Source: Palleniella intestinalis | Lineage (GTDB): Bacteria > Bacteroidota > Bacteroidia > Bacteroidales > Bacteroidaceae | Direction of reading: 5' to 3' | Assembly: GCF_013166595.1 (NCBI RefSeq) | Contig: NZ_JABKKG010000014.1 | Span: forward strand, 1 to 56,200 | DNA: 56,200 nt | Shown: one piece after another, positions 33,344 to 41,487 of the stretch | Position numbering within the stretch: the first letter of the stretch is position 1 | Layout of the letters: each line of letters opens with the position of its first letter | The notes under the pieces: model-generated | Seen by the model: only the letters and a program-made list of their open reading frames with translations | Told to the model about the DNA's origin: nothing | Databases searched by the model: none | Program-made: the position numbers and the translations under genes

Positions 33344-34855
33344 TCATTTGATTACTATTTTCCGTCCGTTATGGATGTATATGCCCGGAAGGGTAGGTAC
33401 AGTGGTCAGTTTCTGTCCGTTGATGTTGTAGTAATCGTTGGTTGTGCCGGCAGATGTCTCAGGAGCATCGATTGCTGTTGTTTCCGGAACGAACACTTTG
33501 ATGTTGTCGATGAAGGCACGCTTTGCCGTTGTCTCGATTTTCAGCTGCGGATTGGCAGAGACATCCTCGAATGTGAGCGTCAGAGTCTCAAACTCATCGC
33601 TTCTCGTTGCCGAGTATTCCTTTGTCTGCGTGTCGCTTCCCGTCATGGAAACTTTTATCTTTCCTTCAACAGATGTCCAGCCCTTGATGTCGAAAGAGAC
33701 GCAAAGTTTTCCGCCAGGGAACTTGATAGTTCCGGATTTTGTTGTTATGGAGCCAGTCTTAGAGCCGGAACCGAGCTTCACAACTCCACCTGCTTCATAG
33801 CCGTTTGTAGCAGTCATCTTGTCACAACCTGGCCATTGTGTTCCTGTCTCGTCAATGGAGCCTTTGGTTATGCAGCTGAAATCATCCTCAAAGACTACTG
33901 TTCCCTCAATCACAGGCTCGTCAGGATCCGGATTGTCAGGGTCAGTCGGGTCGGTAGGTTCTCCACCTTCTCCCGGCAGATAGTCAGCGTAGCGGTCATC
34001 ATCGGTACAGGTTGTTATGGCTGTGTATGGGTCGAAAGCCACGTTGATGCTATCACCCCAGACATATTCCGAGAGGGTAGGGAAGTCGATGAACAGGTTA
34101 CGGTTGCCCTGAAGTGAGCAGACCGCATTGTTACGGTCCACCTCTGTCTGGGAAACCTTGTCCTTGCGTGTCCATTCAAGATAGAGAGTGTACGCCCATT
34201 TCTGCAATGTAGGCCAGTCGTTGTTCTCCAACTGCTGCAGTCCCTGTGTGCCTTGCCATGTCAGGTTCTGGTAGGTGGTCGCCATATAGAAATATGTACG
34301 TGAGAAATCTCCCTTCCATTCATCGTTTGGTTCGCATAGCTGTATGTTGCCATGGTTGCCGGCAGGACCTTTTCCCACTTTCTCATAGCCATCGAGAATG
34401 CTTGGGTTGGTCACCTTGCCCATAGGGTAGTTGCTCTTCTTTGAGTTGTCTTCGGACGGTGAAGGGTAGAGGTGGTGCAAATCCTTGTAGGCATTGTTCT
34501 GTGAACCTCCCCACCATGATTTCGGGAAAGAGTGCTCGATGTTCATGCCGCTGATGACAGAACCTTTGCTTCCGAAATAGTATTTGCCGGCACTGTAACG
34601 GTTCACGCACTGGTTGGTTGACGCTATGCGGTCGGTGGTGTAGAAGCCTCCCCATGTGTTTTCTTTTCCGGAACCGTAGGAAATGATAGTCTTCGGTTGG
34701 CTGATGCTGTAGATTTTTGTCTTCAGCGCTTCCTTTTTCAGCCCTTTCAGGCTCTTTGCGTATTCTGCCAGTCCTTTACGGTCAAGACAGTAAGCAGGCG
34801 TGGCACTCATAATGGCAAGCGCCAGTACGGCTATGGATGTAAAAAGTTTCTTCAT
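33344..34855 (-). CDS. Secreted endonuclease I with C-terminal binding module
   Basis: A 503-residue exported nuclease. The signal peptide starts MKKLFTSIAVLALAIM and ends near PAYC. The endonuclease I domain (about residues 30-270) shows the metal and catalytic motifs EHSFPKSWWGG and KDLHHLYPS, with paired His residues and a conserved NSKKSNYPMG. A proline- and aspartate-rich linker (TDPTDPDNPDPDEP) leads to a beta-sandwich (about 310-460), probably for binding. The tail YYNINGQKL then GIYIHNGRKIVIK resembles secretion tails of other proteins here. Endonuclease I enzymes cut double-stranded DNA outside the cell. The start at 34855 is chosen because it begins a normal signal peptide; the longer reading adds an unlikely prefix. 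It is transcribed toward the Reg_prop regulator gene. Confidence 0.9.
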   Translation of the reverse strand: MKKLFTSIAVLALAIMSATPAYCLDRKGLAEYAKSLKGLKKEALKTKIYSISQPKTIISYGSGKENTWGGFYTTDRIASTNQCVNRYSAGKYYFGSKGSVISGMNIEHSFPKSWWGGSQNNAYKDLHHLYPSPSEDNSKKSNYPMGKVTNPSILDGYEKVGKGPAGNHGNIQLCEPNDEWKGDFSRTYFYMATTYQNLTWQGTQGLQQLENNDWPTLQKWAYTLYLEWTRKDKVSQTEVDRNNAVCSLQGNRNLFIDFPTLSEYVWGDSINVAFDPYTAITTCTDDDRYADYLPGEGGEPTDPTDPDNPDPDEPVIEGTVVFEDDFSCITKGSIDETGTQWPGCDKMTATNGYEAGGVVKLGSGSKTGSITTKSGTIKFPGGKLCVSFDIKGWTSVEGKIKVSMTGSDTQTKEYSATRSDEFETLTLTFEDVSANPQLKIETTAKRAFIDNIKVFVPETTAIDAPETSAGTTNDYYNINGQKLTTVPTLPGIYIHNGRKIVIK

Positions 34856-35169
34856 AGTGTGTCTGTTTTTTGTTTGTTTTGGCAAAGTTACTGCTTTATT
34901 GTGAAAAAACAAAAACATTCGTTATTTTTCTTTCGTGCTTGGTGGCATATAAGGCAATGTGCGGTCATGGAAAGCACGGCAGGCATTTGTTTAACGACTT
35001 TTCAAGGTTGTTAAGCGGTAAGAATAATTTTGACAAACCACATTCATGGTTTTTCAGATGATTTTCTTTTGAAGACAAGAAAATGGCGACAGAAAATGCG
35101 GTTTTCATTGTTTTTTGACCTTGTTTTTGGCAAAAAGCACTCCGAATCGCTATGGTTTGTGATGCCAAT

Positions 35170-35235
35170 CGTAACCTTTCACACTGTCAACCGTTACCTT
35201 TTGTCATGCCAATCGTTACCTTTTGCAGGCAGGAA
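35170..35235 (+). repeat. Three contiguous 22-bp units of CGTTACCTTTTG
   Basis: Units at 35170-35191, 35192-35213 and 35214-35235 start CGTAACCTTTC, CGTTACCTTTTG and CGTTACCTTTTG. The second half of each unit is variable, though TGCCAAT precedes two of them. Confidence 0.8.
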
Positions 35236-35633
35236 TGATGCTTTTGTGGCTTAAAAGTGTGTGGATGAGCAGTGCTTTTTCTTGTAATTGTTTGACAGAT
35301 AGGGTGTTACATGGAGGTGTGAAAACAGCACATGTTTTTCGGTATTTTCATCTTGTGATTTTGTTATTCCAAGGAATTATGTTAAAATCGGTTCTGCAAG
35401 ATTTCGTGTGGGTATGGATAAAATGCGATCTGCATACAGTGGCATTGCCGATTTTTTTGCAGTTATCCCGGCATACATTTGCAGTAAACAAATGGTGGCA
35501 CGCCACTGTTTGGTGTACAGAAAACAACAGTGGAGATGCGGAAAATGTGGAAAAAATGCCGAAAATGGGTGTAAAATAAGACTGTTCTTGTTAAATAGTA
35601 CAAACAATTGTTGTGTATTGTGTTTTTTGTTTG

Positions 35634-35641
35634 TAAATTTG
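35634..35641 (+). promoter_or_regulatory. Possible -7 element for trxB
   Basis: TAAATTTG fits TAnnTTTG about 150 bases before the trxB start, in an otherwise gene-free stretch. Confidence 0.4.
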
Positions 35642-35792
35642 CGGTTGATTGCGCAACACGATGATTCACATGTTATGCCATGCATGAAACAGATTTGTGT
35701 GACGGCACAATCGGCGGAAGCCATGCGGCGGAAGAATCGGCGGTGACTTCTTATAAGGAAAAATAGTAAAAACAAATCATTGAAATACGACT

Positions 35793-36725
35793 ATGGAACA
35801 TGTAAAGTGCTTGATTGTCGGCTCAGGACCGGCAGGCTATACGGCGGCGATATATGCAGGACGCGCCAATCTCAGTCCTGTGGAGTACTGCGGAATGCAG
35901 ACCGGCGGACAGCTGACGCAGACCACTGACGTGGAGAACTTCCCCGGCTATCCGGAAGGAGTGGACGGAAACCAGATGATGATGGACCTCCGCGCTCAGG
36001 CGGAACGCTTCGGCGCTGACCTCCGTGACGGTGAGATTGTCGAGGCAGACCTGTCAAAGCGTCCTTTCGTCCTTACTGCCGACAATGGCGACAAGATAGA
36101 GGCGGAGACACTGATCATCGCCACAGGAGCATCGGCAAAATATCTCGGACTTGACGATGAGAAGAAATATGCCGGACAGGGTGTCAGCGCATGTGCCACC
36201 TGTGACGGCTTCTTCTACCGCAAGAAGGTGGTCGCTGTCGTCGGAGGCGGTGACACAGCTTGTGAGGAGGCGACATATCTCGCAGGACTTGCATCCAAGG
36301 TCTATCTCCTTGTCCGCAAGCCGTTCCTCCGCGCTTCCGAGGTGATGAAGCAGCGCGTCATGGAGAATGAGAAGATAGAAGTCCTTTTCGAGCATAACGC
36401 CGAGGGGCTTTTCGGCGAGAACGGTGTGGAGGGTGTCCACGTCGTAAAGCGTAAAGGGGAGGCTGACGAGGAGCGTTACGACATAGCTGTCGACGGCTTC
36501 TTCCTCGCCATAGGCCATAAGCCAAATTCTGATGTCTTCAAGAAATATGTGGAGACTGACGAGGTGGGCTACATCAAGACCGAGGGGGCGACACCCCGCA
36601 CAAACATTCCGGGAGTCTTCGCTGCCGGTGATGTCGCCGACCCTCTCTACCGTCAGGCGGTCACAGCCGCCGGTTCGGGCTGCAAGGCTGCCATTGAGGC
36701 AGACCGTTTCCTTAGGGAACAATAA
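35793..36725 (+). CDS. trxB: Thioredoxin-disulfide reductase
   Basis: A 310-residue flavoprotein of standard length. The N-terminal FAD-binding motif is GSGPAGYTAAIYAGRA. The redox-active CATC lies near residues 133-136 within GVSACATCDGFFY, and the NADPH-binding motif is GGGDTACEEA. The C-terminal FAD signature ends VFAAGDVADP then RQAVTAAGSGCKAA. It passes electrons from NADPH through FAD to thioredoxin in the cytoplasm, supporting ribonucleotide reduction and protection from oxidation. All active-site parts are intact. It stands alone between a gene-poor upstream region and its own terminator; no thioredoxin gene is adjacent. Confidence 0.97.
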   Translation: MEHVKCLIVGSGPAGYTAAIYAGRANLSPVEYCGMQTGGQLTQTTDVENFPGYPEGVDGNQMMMDLRAQAERFGADLRDGEIVEADLSKRPFVLTADNGDKIEAETLIIATGASAKYLGLDDEKKYAGQGVSACATCDGFFYRKKVVAVVGGGDTACEEATYLAGLASKVYLLVRKPFLRASEVMKQRVMENEKIEVLFEHNAEGLFGENGVEGVHVVKRKGEADEERYDIAVDGFFLAIGHKPNSDVFKKYVETDEVGYIKTEGATPRTNIPGVFAAGDVADPLYRQAVTAAGSGCKAAIEADRFLREQ

Positions 36726-36743
36726 GGATAATCAGACTGTTTT

Positions 36744-36776
36744 GTCATGCAATCCGCATTATGTGGATTGCATGAC
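36744..36776 (+). terminator. Terminator-like hairpin after trxB
   Basis: A perfect 12-bp stem (36744-36755 with 36765-36776) around a 9-base loop lies 18 bases after the trxB stop codon. No long T tract follows. Confidence 0.65.
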
Positions 36777-36865
36777 AGACAACCTGCCTATTTGTCGAGT
36801 TGGCAATTTCTTGGAAAGAGATAATTTTTTAATCACTAATAATTAAAACTTAAAAACAACCATTT

Positions 36866-39800
36866 ATGAAGAAATCAATGCGATTTGCCTTGATGCTGTT
36901 CCTCATGTGTATAGGGACGGTGGCATCATGGGCAGACTTCAAGGATTTCAGTGTGCAGGTGAACAACCAGGAAGGCACACTGTTGACCTCTGAGGAAGTG
37001 GCAGTGCAGCACACAGCCTTTGAGTTCGGTGTCGCTGTGGCATCGGACGGAGCTGTGAGCCGTGTGGCTGCCGGTGACGCAAATTCTGTGGCTACTGTCA
37101 GTGGCAAGTACCACAATGACCATGGTTCTACAGGACTGAAAGTGGTGGTTCCTGTGGACGGTAATGTGAAAATCACTGTCGGACAGTGTACTTACAGTGG
37201 CAGTGCTATCAAGGTGACCAACAGTGACGGCGCAGAGGTTGCCACAAAGACTCCGGGAACAGCTTGCTGGAAGAATGACCGTAGCAATGTCACCGAACTG
37301 TACTACACAGGCGAGGCTACCACACTGACTATCTCCGGCATGGGCTACTGCCCTTATGTTGCCGTAGAGAAGAGCGATGCCGTTGTGAAGAAGTTCGACA
37401 TCACTTACAGCCTTGGTACAGAAGAAGGTGTGGAAGGTATCGCTCCGGCCGGCGTGACATGGACAGAGGGCGACACATTTAACGCTCCAAAGAACTTCAC
37501 ATTATATAAAGAAGGTTATACTCTCACAGGCTGGAACGACGGCACAAAGACTGTCGGAGTAGGTGAGGAGTATGCTCCTGCATCCGATGTGACACTGACT
37601 CCGGTGTTTACAAAGAACACTGTCTCTCTTGCTGACCGCACAGAGGCTGTCACTTTGAAATGGGATTTCCAGACAAGGAATGGTGCGCCTACTGTTGGTT
37701 GGCAGAATGTCACAGGCATTTATGTCACCCAGGCTCTTGTCAACGGACAGACAATCGATGTCAAAGTTGATTTCGACACAAATAATGGCGGCAAGATTGC
37801 CAATGCCAATTGGAATGACTGGTGTCAGATGAATGCAGGCACGAAATTCACAATCCCTTCATGCAAGGGTGCTACATTCACTCTTGAATCTTACAGTGCT
37901 ACAACTACGACAACCGTTGACGGTGTCGCAGCAGAAGGAAATGGCAGCACTGTCTATACCACAGAGATAGGCAGCAAGTCGGAGACAATCGATATTGTCA
38001 TTGGCGACGGCAGCTATTTCCGCTATCTTCAGATGGTCCTTCCTGTCGTGGCACAGGGAGGTGGCATGACTTTCGACAATCAGGAGGTGACTGTGACATT
38101 TGCCATGGACTCAACAGATGAGCCGGGCAAGTACACCATTACTCCTGTAGAGACCGGAGTTGCAATGTCAACTGTAGCTTTTGACTATGGTAGTGCTAAA
38201 ATAAATGGACTTGGCAAGATAACCGATAAGGAGAACAACACAGTGTGTCCGGCAGGCTTGAAGATAGTTCCTGCCAATGGCAAGGATGATTTGCTGTACT
38301 GGAATGTCAAGCCGGCAGCAGGTCTTACATTCACTCCTACTAAGGTTACAGGCTATGTGAACCGTGACGGTACTGACGCAGAGAACGGTCTTACTGTCAG
38401 TGTCAAGCAGGGTGAGAATGCTGCTGTGACTCTCGGAACATGGACAGCATTGCGCAGTGGAAAGGGTATCAACAAACCTTATGACGAGAAGGGTATCGCA
38501 CAGTATGTTGTAGAGCTTACTCCTGAACAGCAGACTGCACTCACAGGCTCTGACATGTTCCAGTTGATGGCTACTATCGGTGTAGGCAACACCAAGAACA
38601 GTATCTTCGGTACAGTGACCATTACAGGTGTTGTCAACGGTACAATGGCTGATGTCAACAAGTATGCTGTCAGCGTTGCTGTTGCTCCTGCTGAGGGTGG
38701 TTCGGCTACAATCTATCCTAACTCTGCTGAGTATGAGGAGAATGACGAGGTCACACTCACTGCAACAAAGAACTTTGGATATGATTTCGTCAACTGGACA
38801 GACCAGGACGGCAATGTCGTTTCTGAGGAAGCGAAGTTCAAGTATACAGTCGTTGCTGACGCTACATTGACAGCTAACTTCAAGAAGGTGAACACTTATG
38901 CTCTTGATGTCACTGTTGACGGCGGTGGTAAGGACTATATGATTAGCTATTCTCCTGCCTATACTTTGGTTGACGGCAAGAAGATGTACGAGGAAGACAC
39001 AAACGTGACTGTCACAGCTGCATCCAATGAGGTTGTCAAGTTCGGCTCATGGAGCGACGGACAGACATCTGCTGAGATTGTCTGCAAGATGACAGAGGAC
39101 CTCTCGCTTACTGCGACATATTCCGCTTCTGACTTCATTGCAATATGGGACTTCTATCAGCCGGGCAACAACGGCCGTATCGCCGACTTCTCTGCAGAAG
39201 GAAATGAGGCAGCAGCCCTCGTTATGCGTGATGAGGCAGGCAATGCTTCAGGTTGGCTTGACAAGCCGGAAGTCAACGGAGGCTACGAAGGTCGTCCGGG
39301 CGGTGTCTGCTGGAAGAATGATGTGGCAATAGGCACATACTACTGGCAGACAAAGGTTGACGCAAGCAATTTCACTGACATTAAGGTGAAGTCGGCAATG
39401 GTGTACAACTACAATGCTTATCAGACCTACAATGTTGAGTACTCTCTTGACGGTGAGAGCTGGAATAAGCTCGGCGCAATCAATATGACCGGTGCAAAGA
39501 ACTGGACAGATCTTGCTGTGGATGTTCCTGCTGAAGCAAACAACAAGGCAGAGGTTTATTTCCGCTGGATAGCAGACAAGTCGTCAAAGATTGACGGTAC
39601 AAGCTCAAAGAATGACGGTGCTTGTATCGGTGCAATCTACATCACAGGCTCTGAGAAGGTATTCGATGACGGCAAGGCTCCTGTTGTTGTGACTACTGTC
39701 CCTGTCGAGGGAAGCAGCACAGCAAGTGCAAACGGCAAGATTGTCATTACCTTTGACAAGAAGGTTCAGCTCACTCCAAACGCTAAGGCTACTCTTGGAA

Positions 39801-41353
39801 CAACTGATCTGAAGCCTGTGGTATCAGGCAAGACTGTCGTATGCGAATACAAAGGTCTCGCTTACTCTACAGATTATGTGTTCACTCTTAGCGGAAATTC
39901 TGTTGTTGACCTTACAGGTAATAACAAGGTGGCAGACGACATAACAATCAATTTCACCACAAGGACAAAGCCTGAGGTCACAAAGGGCATCTATGATGCT
40001 GTCGTTACCACAGGTGCAGAGCTTTCTGCTGCTATCGCTGCTGCCAACAAGCGTGCTGATAAGTCTACACGCTACCGCATCTTCGTGAAGCAGGGCAATG
40101 TGAAGATTCCTGCTTATGACGGCGATGTCACTGTGGAAGTTGAGCTTGCCAACGGCACAAAGGTGAAGAAGACTTACAAGGAGCCACGTACTTACATCAC
40201 CGGTAACAATATCTCTATCATCGGTGAGAACTACGAGAACACTGTTATCACCAACTCTGCTCCTACAGAGACATATCAGGGCAAGTACGGTCCTGCAAAC
40301 ATTGCTGAGGGTATCGGTAACTCTGATGTCTTCATCAACTCATCAACAGGACTCTATATCCAGGGCGTTACTGTCAAGACATCCCTCGGTGATGCTGTCG
40401 GACGTGACATTGCTTTCCAGGATAAGGGTAACAAGACAATCATGAAGGATGCCTGCCTCTGGGGCTATCAGGATACATACGTTTCCAACGGCGACAAGAG
40501 CAAGTACTACTTCGAGGGCGGTGTGCTTCGCGGACGCACTGACTTCCTCTGTGGTAAGGGCGATGTTTACTATAATCAGGTGACTCTCCGTCAGGTTGCA
40601 GGTGGCTATCTTGCTGTTCCTTCTGTACCGAAGAAGTACGGATATGTCTTCGAATCATGCAAGATTGTCAGCGATGATGCTGACCCAAGCAAGGTGAATG
40701 GCCAGTTCACACTCGGCCGTCCTTGGGGTTCAGGCACACCGAAGGCATACTTCCTGAATACAGAAATGGAGGTTGCTCCTTCTGCTGTGGGCTGGAACGA
40801 GATGTCAGGCGGCTGGCCGGCACGTTTCGCAGAATACAACTCTCATCTCTCTTCCGGCACATTGGTTGACCTTTCTCAGCGTAAGACAACCTTCGGTGAC
40901 GGTCACAAGAACAATCCTGTGCTGACAGCGGAAGAGGCTGCAGAGCTGACTCTCGCAAACGTTATGGGACAGGATGATGACTGGGATCCTACTGCATTGA
41001 CAGAGCAGGCAAGTGCTCCGGTGAACGTTAAGCTGACAGGCAACGACATCACTTGGGATGATTCCTACTATGTTCTCTGCTGGGCTGTATGCAAGGACGG
41101 CAAGGTTGTTGACTTTACAACAGAGCCTACCTACACTGTCGATGACGCGAAGGCTGTATGGTCTGTACGCGCTGCAAACGAGATGGGTGGACTTGGCGAG
41201 GCTGCTGTCGCTACAACAGGCACGGGTATCAGCAATGTTGAGACAGGCAATGCTGCCAATGCCAATACCGTCAGCAAGTTCATCGAGAACGGAAAGGTTG
41301 TTATCGTAAAGGACGGCAAGAAGTTCTCCGCAGCAGGACAAATGCTGAAATAA
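36866..41353 (+). CDS. Giant secreted pectinesterase (CE8) with Ig and InlB-like modules
   Basis: A 1495-residue exported protein with a signal peptide (about 1-23). Several beta-sandwich modules fill the first 600 residues. Two InlB-type repeat modules follow (about 600-760, for example FGYDFVNWTDQDGN), then a discoidin-like segment, a Big_5-type Ig domain (about 945-1035) and a pectinesterase beta-helix (about 1040-1340). The CE8 catalytic set is present: GYQDTY near 1200, RTDFLCGKGD near 1220 and GRPWGSG near 1285. The Val usually before the catalytic Asp is replaced by Thr. The C-terminal fibronectin-like segment parallels the fusion protein at 5476, but no SGNH esterase is present. It should demethylate pectin outside the cell. 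Short 20-base direct repeats lie on each side of the gene. Confidence 0.87.
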   Translation: MKKSMRFALMLFLMCIGTVASWADFKDFSVQVNNQEGTLLTSEEVAVQHTAFEFGVAVASDGAVSRVAAGDANSVATVSGKYHNDHGSTGLKVVVPVDGNVKITVGQCTYSGSAIKVTNSDGAEVATKTPGTACWKNDRSNVTELYYTGEATTLTISGMGYCPYVAVEKSDAVVKKFDITYSLGTEEGVEGIAPAGVTWTEGDTFNAPKNFTLYKEGYTLTGWNDGTKTVGVGEEYAPASDVTLTPVFTKNTVSLADRTEAVTLKWDFQTRNGAPTVGWQNVTGIYVTQALVNGQTIDVKVDFDTNNGGKIANANWNDWCQMNAGTKFTIPSCKGATFTLESYSATTTTTVDGVAAEGNGSTVYTTEIGSKSETIDIVIGDGSYFRYLQMVLPVVAQGGGMTFDNQEVTVTFAMDSTDEPGKYTITPVETGVAMSTVAFDYGSAKINGLGKITDKENNTVCPAGLKIVPANGKDDLLYWNVKPAAGLTFTPTKVTGYVNRDGTDAENGLTVSVKQGENAAVTLGTWTALRSGKGINKPYDEKGIAQYVVELTPEQQTALTGSDMFQLMATIGVGNTKNSIFGTVTITGVVNGTMADVNKYAVSVAVAPAEGGSATIYPNSAEYEENDEVTLTATKNFGYDFVNWTDQDGNVVSEEAKFKYTVVADATLTANFKKVNTYALDVTVDGGGKDYMISYSPAYTLVDGKKMYEEDTNVTVTAASNEVVKFGSWSDGQTSAEIVCKMTEDLSLTATYSASDFIAIWDFYQPGNNGRIADFSAEGNEAAALVMRDEAGNASGWLDKPEVNGGYEGRPGGVCWKNDVAIGTYYWQTKVDASNFTDIKVKSAMVYNYNAYQTYNVEYSLDGESWNKLGAINMTGAKNWTDLAVDVPAEANNKAEVYFRWIADKSSKIDGTSSKNDGACIGAIYITGSEKVFDDGKAPVVVTTVPVEGSSTASANGKIVITFDKKVQLTPNAKATLGTTDLKPVVSGKTVVCEYKGLAYSTDYVFTLSGNSVVDLTGNNKVADDITINFTTRTKPEVTKGIYDAVVTTGAELSAAIAAANKRADKSTRYRIFVKQGNVKIPAYDGDVTVEVELANGTKVKKTYKEPRTYITGNNISIIGENYENTVITNSAPTETYQGKYGPANIAEGIGNSDVFINSSTGLYIQGVTVKTSLGDAVGRDIAFQDKGNKTIMKDACLWGYQDTYVSNGDKSKYYFEGGVLRGRTDFLCGKGDVYYNQVTLRQVAGGYLAVPSVPKKYGYVFESCKIVSDDADPSKVNGQFTLGRPWGSGTPKAYFLNTEMEVAPSAVGWNEMSGGWPARFAEYNSHLSSGTLVDLSQRKTTFGDGHKNNPVLTAEEAAELTLANVMGQDDDWDPTALTEQASAPVNVKLTGNDITWDDSYYVLCWAVCKDGKVVDFTTEPTYTVDDAKAVWSVRAANEMGGLGEAAVATTGTGISNVETGNAANANTVSKFIENGKVVIVKDGKKFSAAGQMLK

Positions 41354-41369
41354 GGCTGATTATCCGGCG

Positions 41370-41420
41370 ATTTGTCAGGTTGGCAAATTGACAACTTGAC
41401 AAAATGTCAGATAAAAAAAC
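41370..41420 (+). repeat. TTTGTCAGGTTGGCAA-type repeat after the pectinesterase
   Basis: Bases 41370-41389 match 36790-36809 at 17 of 20 positions in the same orientation, so related 20-mers flank the 36866-41353 gene. Further TTGACA-like units follow to 41420, as in the 21922-22015 spacer. Confidence 0.55.
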
Positions 41421-41442
41421 AAGAACAATTTAAACTTTCAAT

Positions 41443-41481
41443 AAAGTGTTTGCATCTAATAAGGGTGTAAACACTTTTTTT
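41443..41481 (+). terminator. Terminator hairpin abutting the start of the beta-barrel receptor gene
   Basis: AAAGTGTTT at 41443-41451 pairs with 41469-41477 and runs into a T7 tract ending at 41481, directly before ATG codons at 41482 and 41488. It could end the pectinesterase transcript, but its position means the next gene needs read-through or a promoter just before the hairpin. Confidence 0.75.
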
Positions 41482-41487
41482 ATGTAT

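Larger units (their letters stand above)
34856..35792. other. Long intergenic region holding repeats and the trxB promoter
   Basis: About 940 AT-rich bases. It contains the 22-bp tandem repeats (35170-35235) and a -7 element for trxB. Overlapping open frames on both strands (for example 35223-35579 and 35377-35775) lack start contexts and protein-like composition, so no gene is called. Confidence 0.6.

Noticed and set aside
35170..35235. Possible CRISPR array from evenly spaced repeats
   Set aside because: Only three units, the conserved part is about 12 bases and the variable part about 10, and no cas genes are present.
35223..35775. Open frames on both strands in the gap before trxB
   Set aside because: Overlapping, AT-rich and without motifs. 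They conflict with each other and with the likely trxB promoter.
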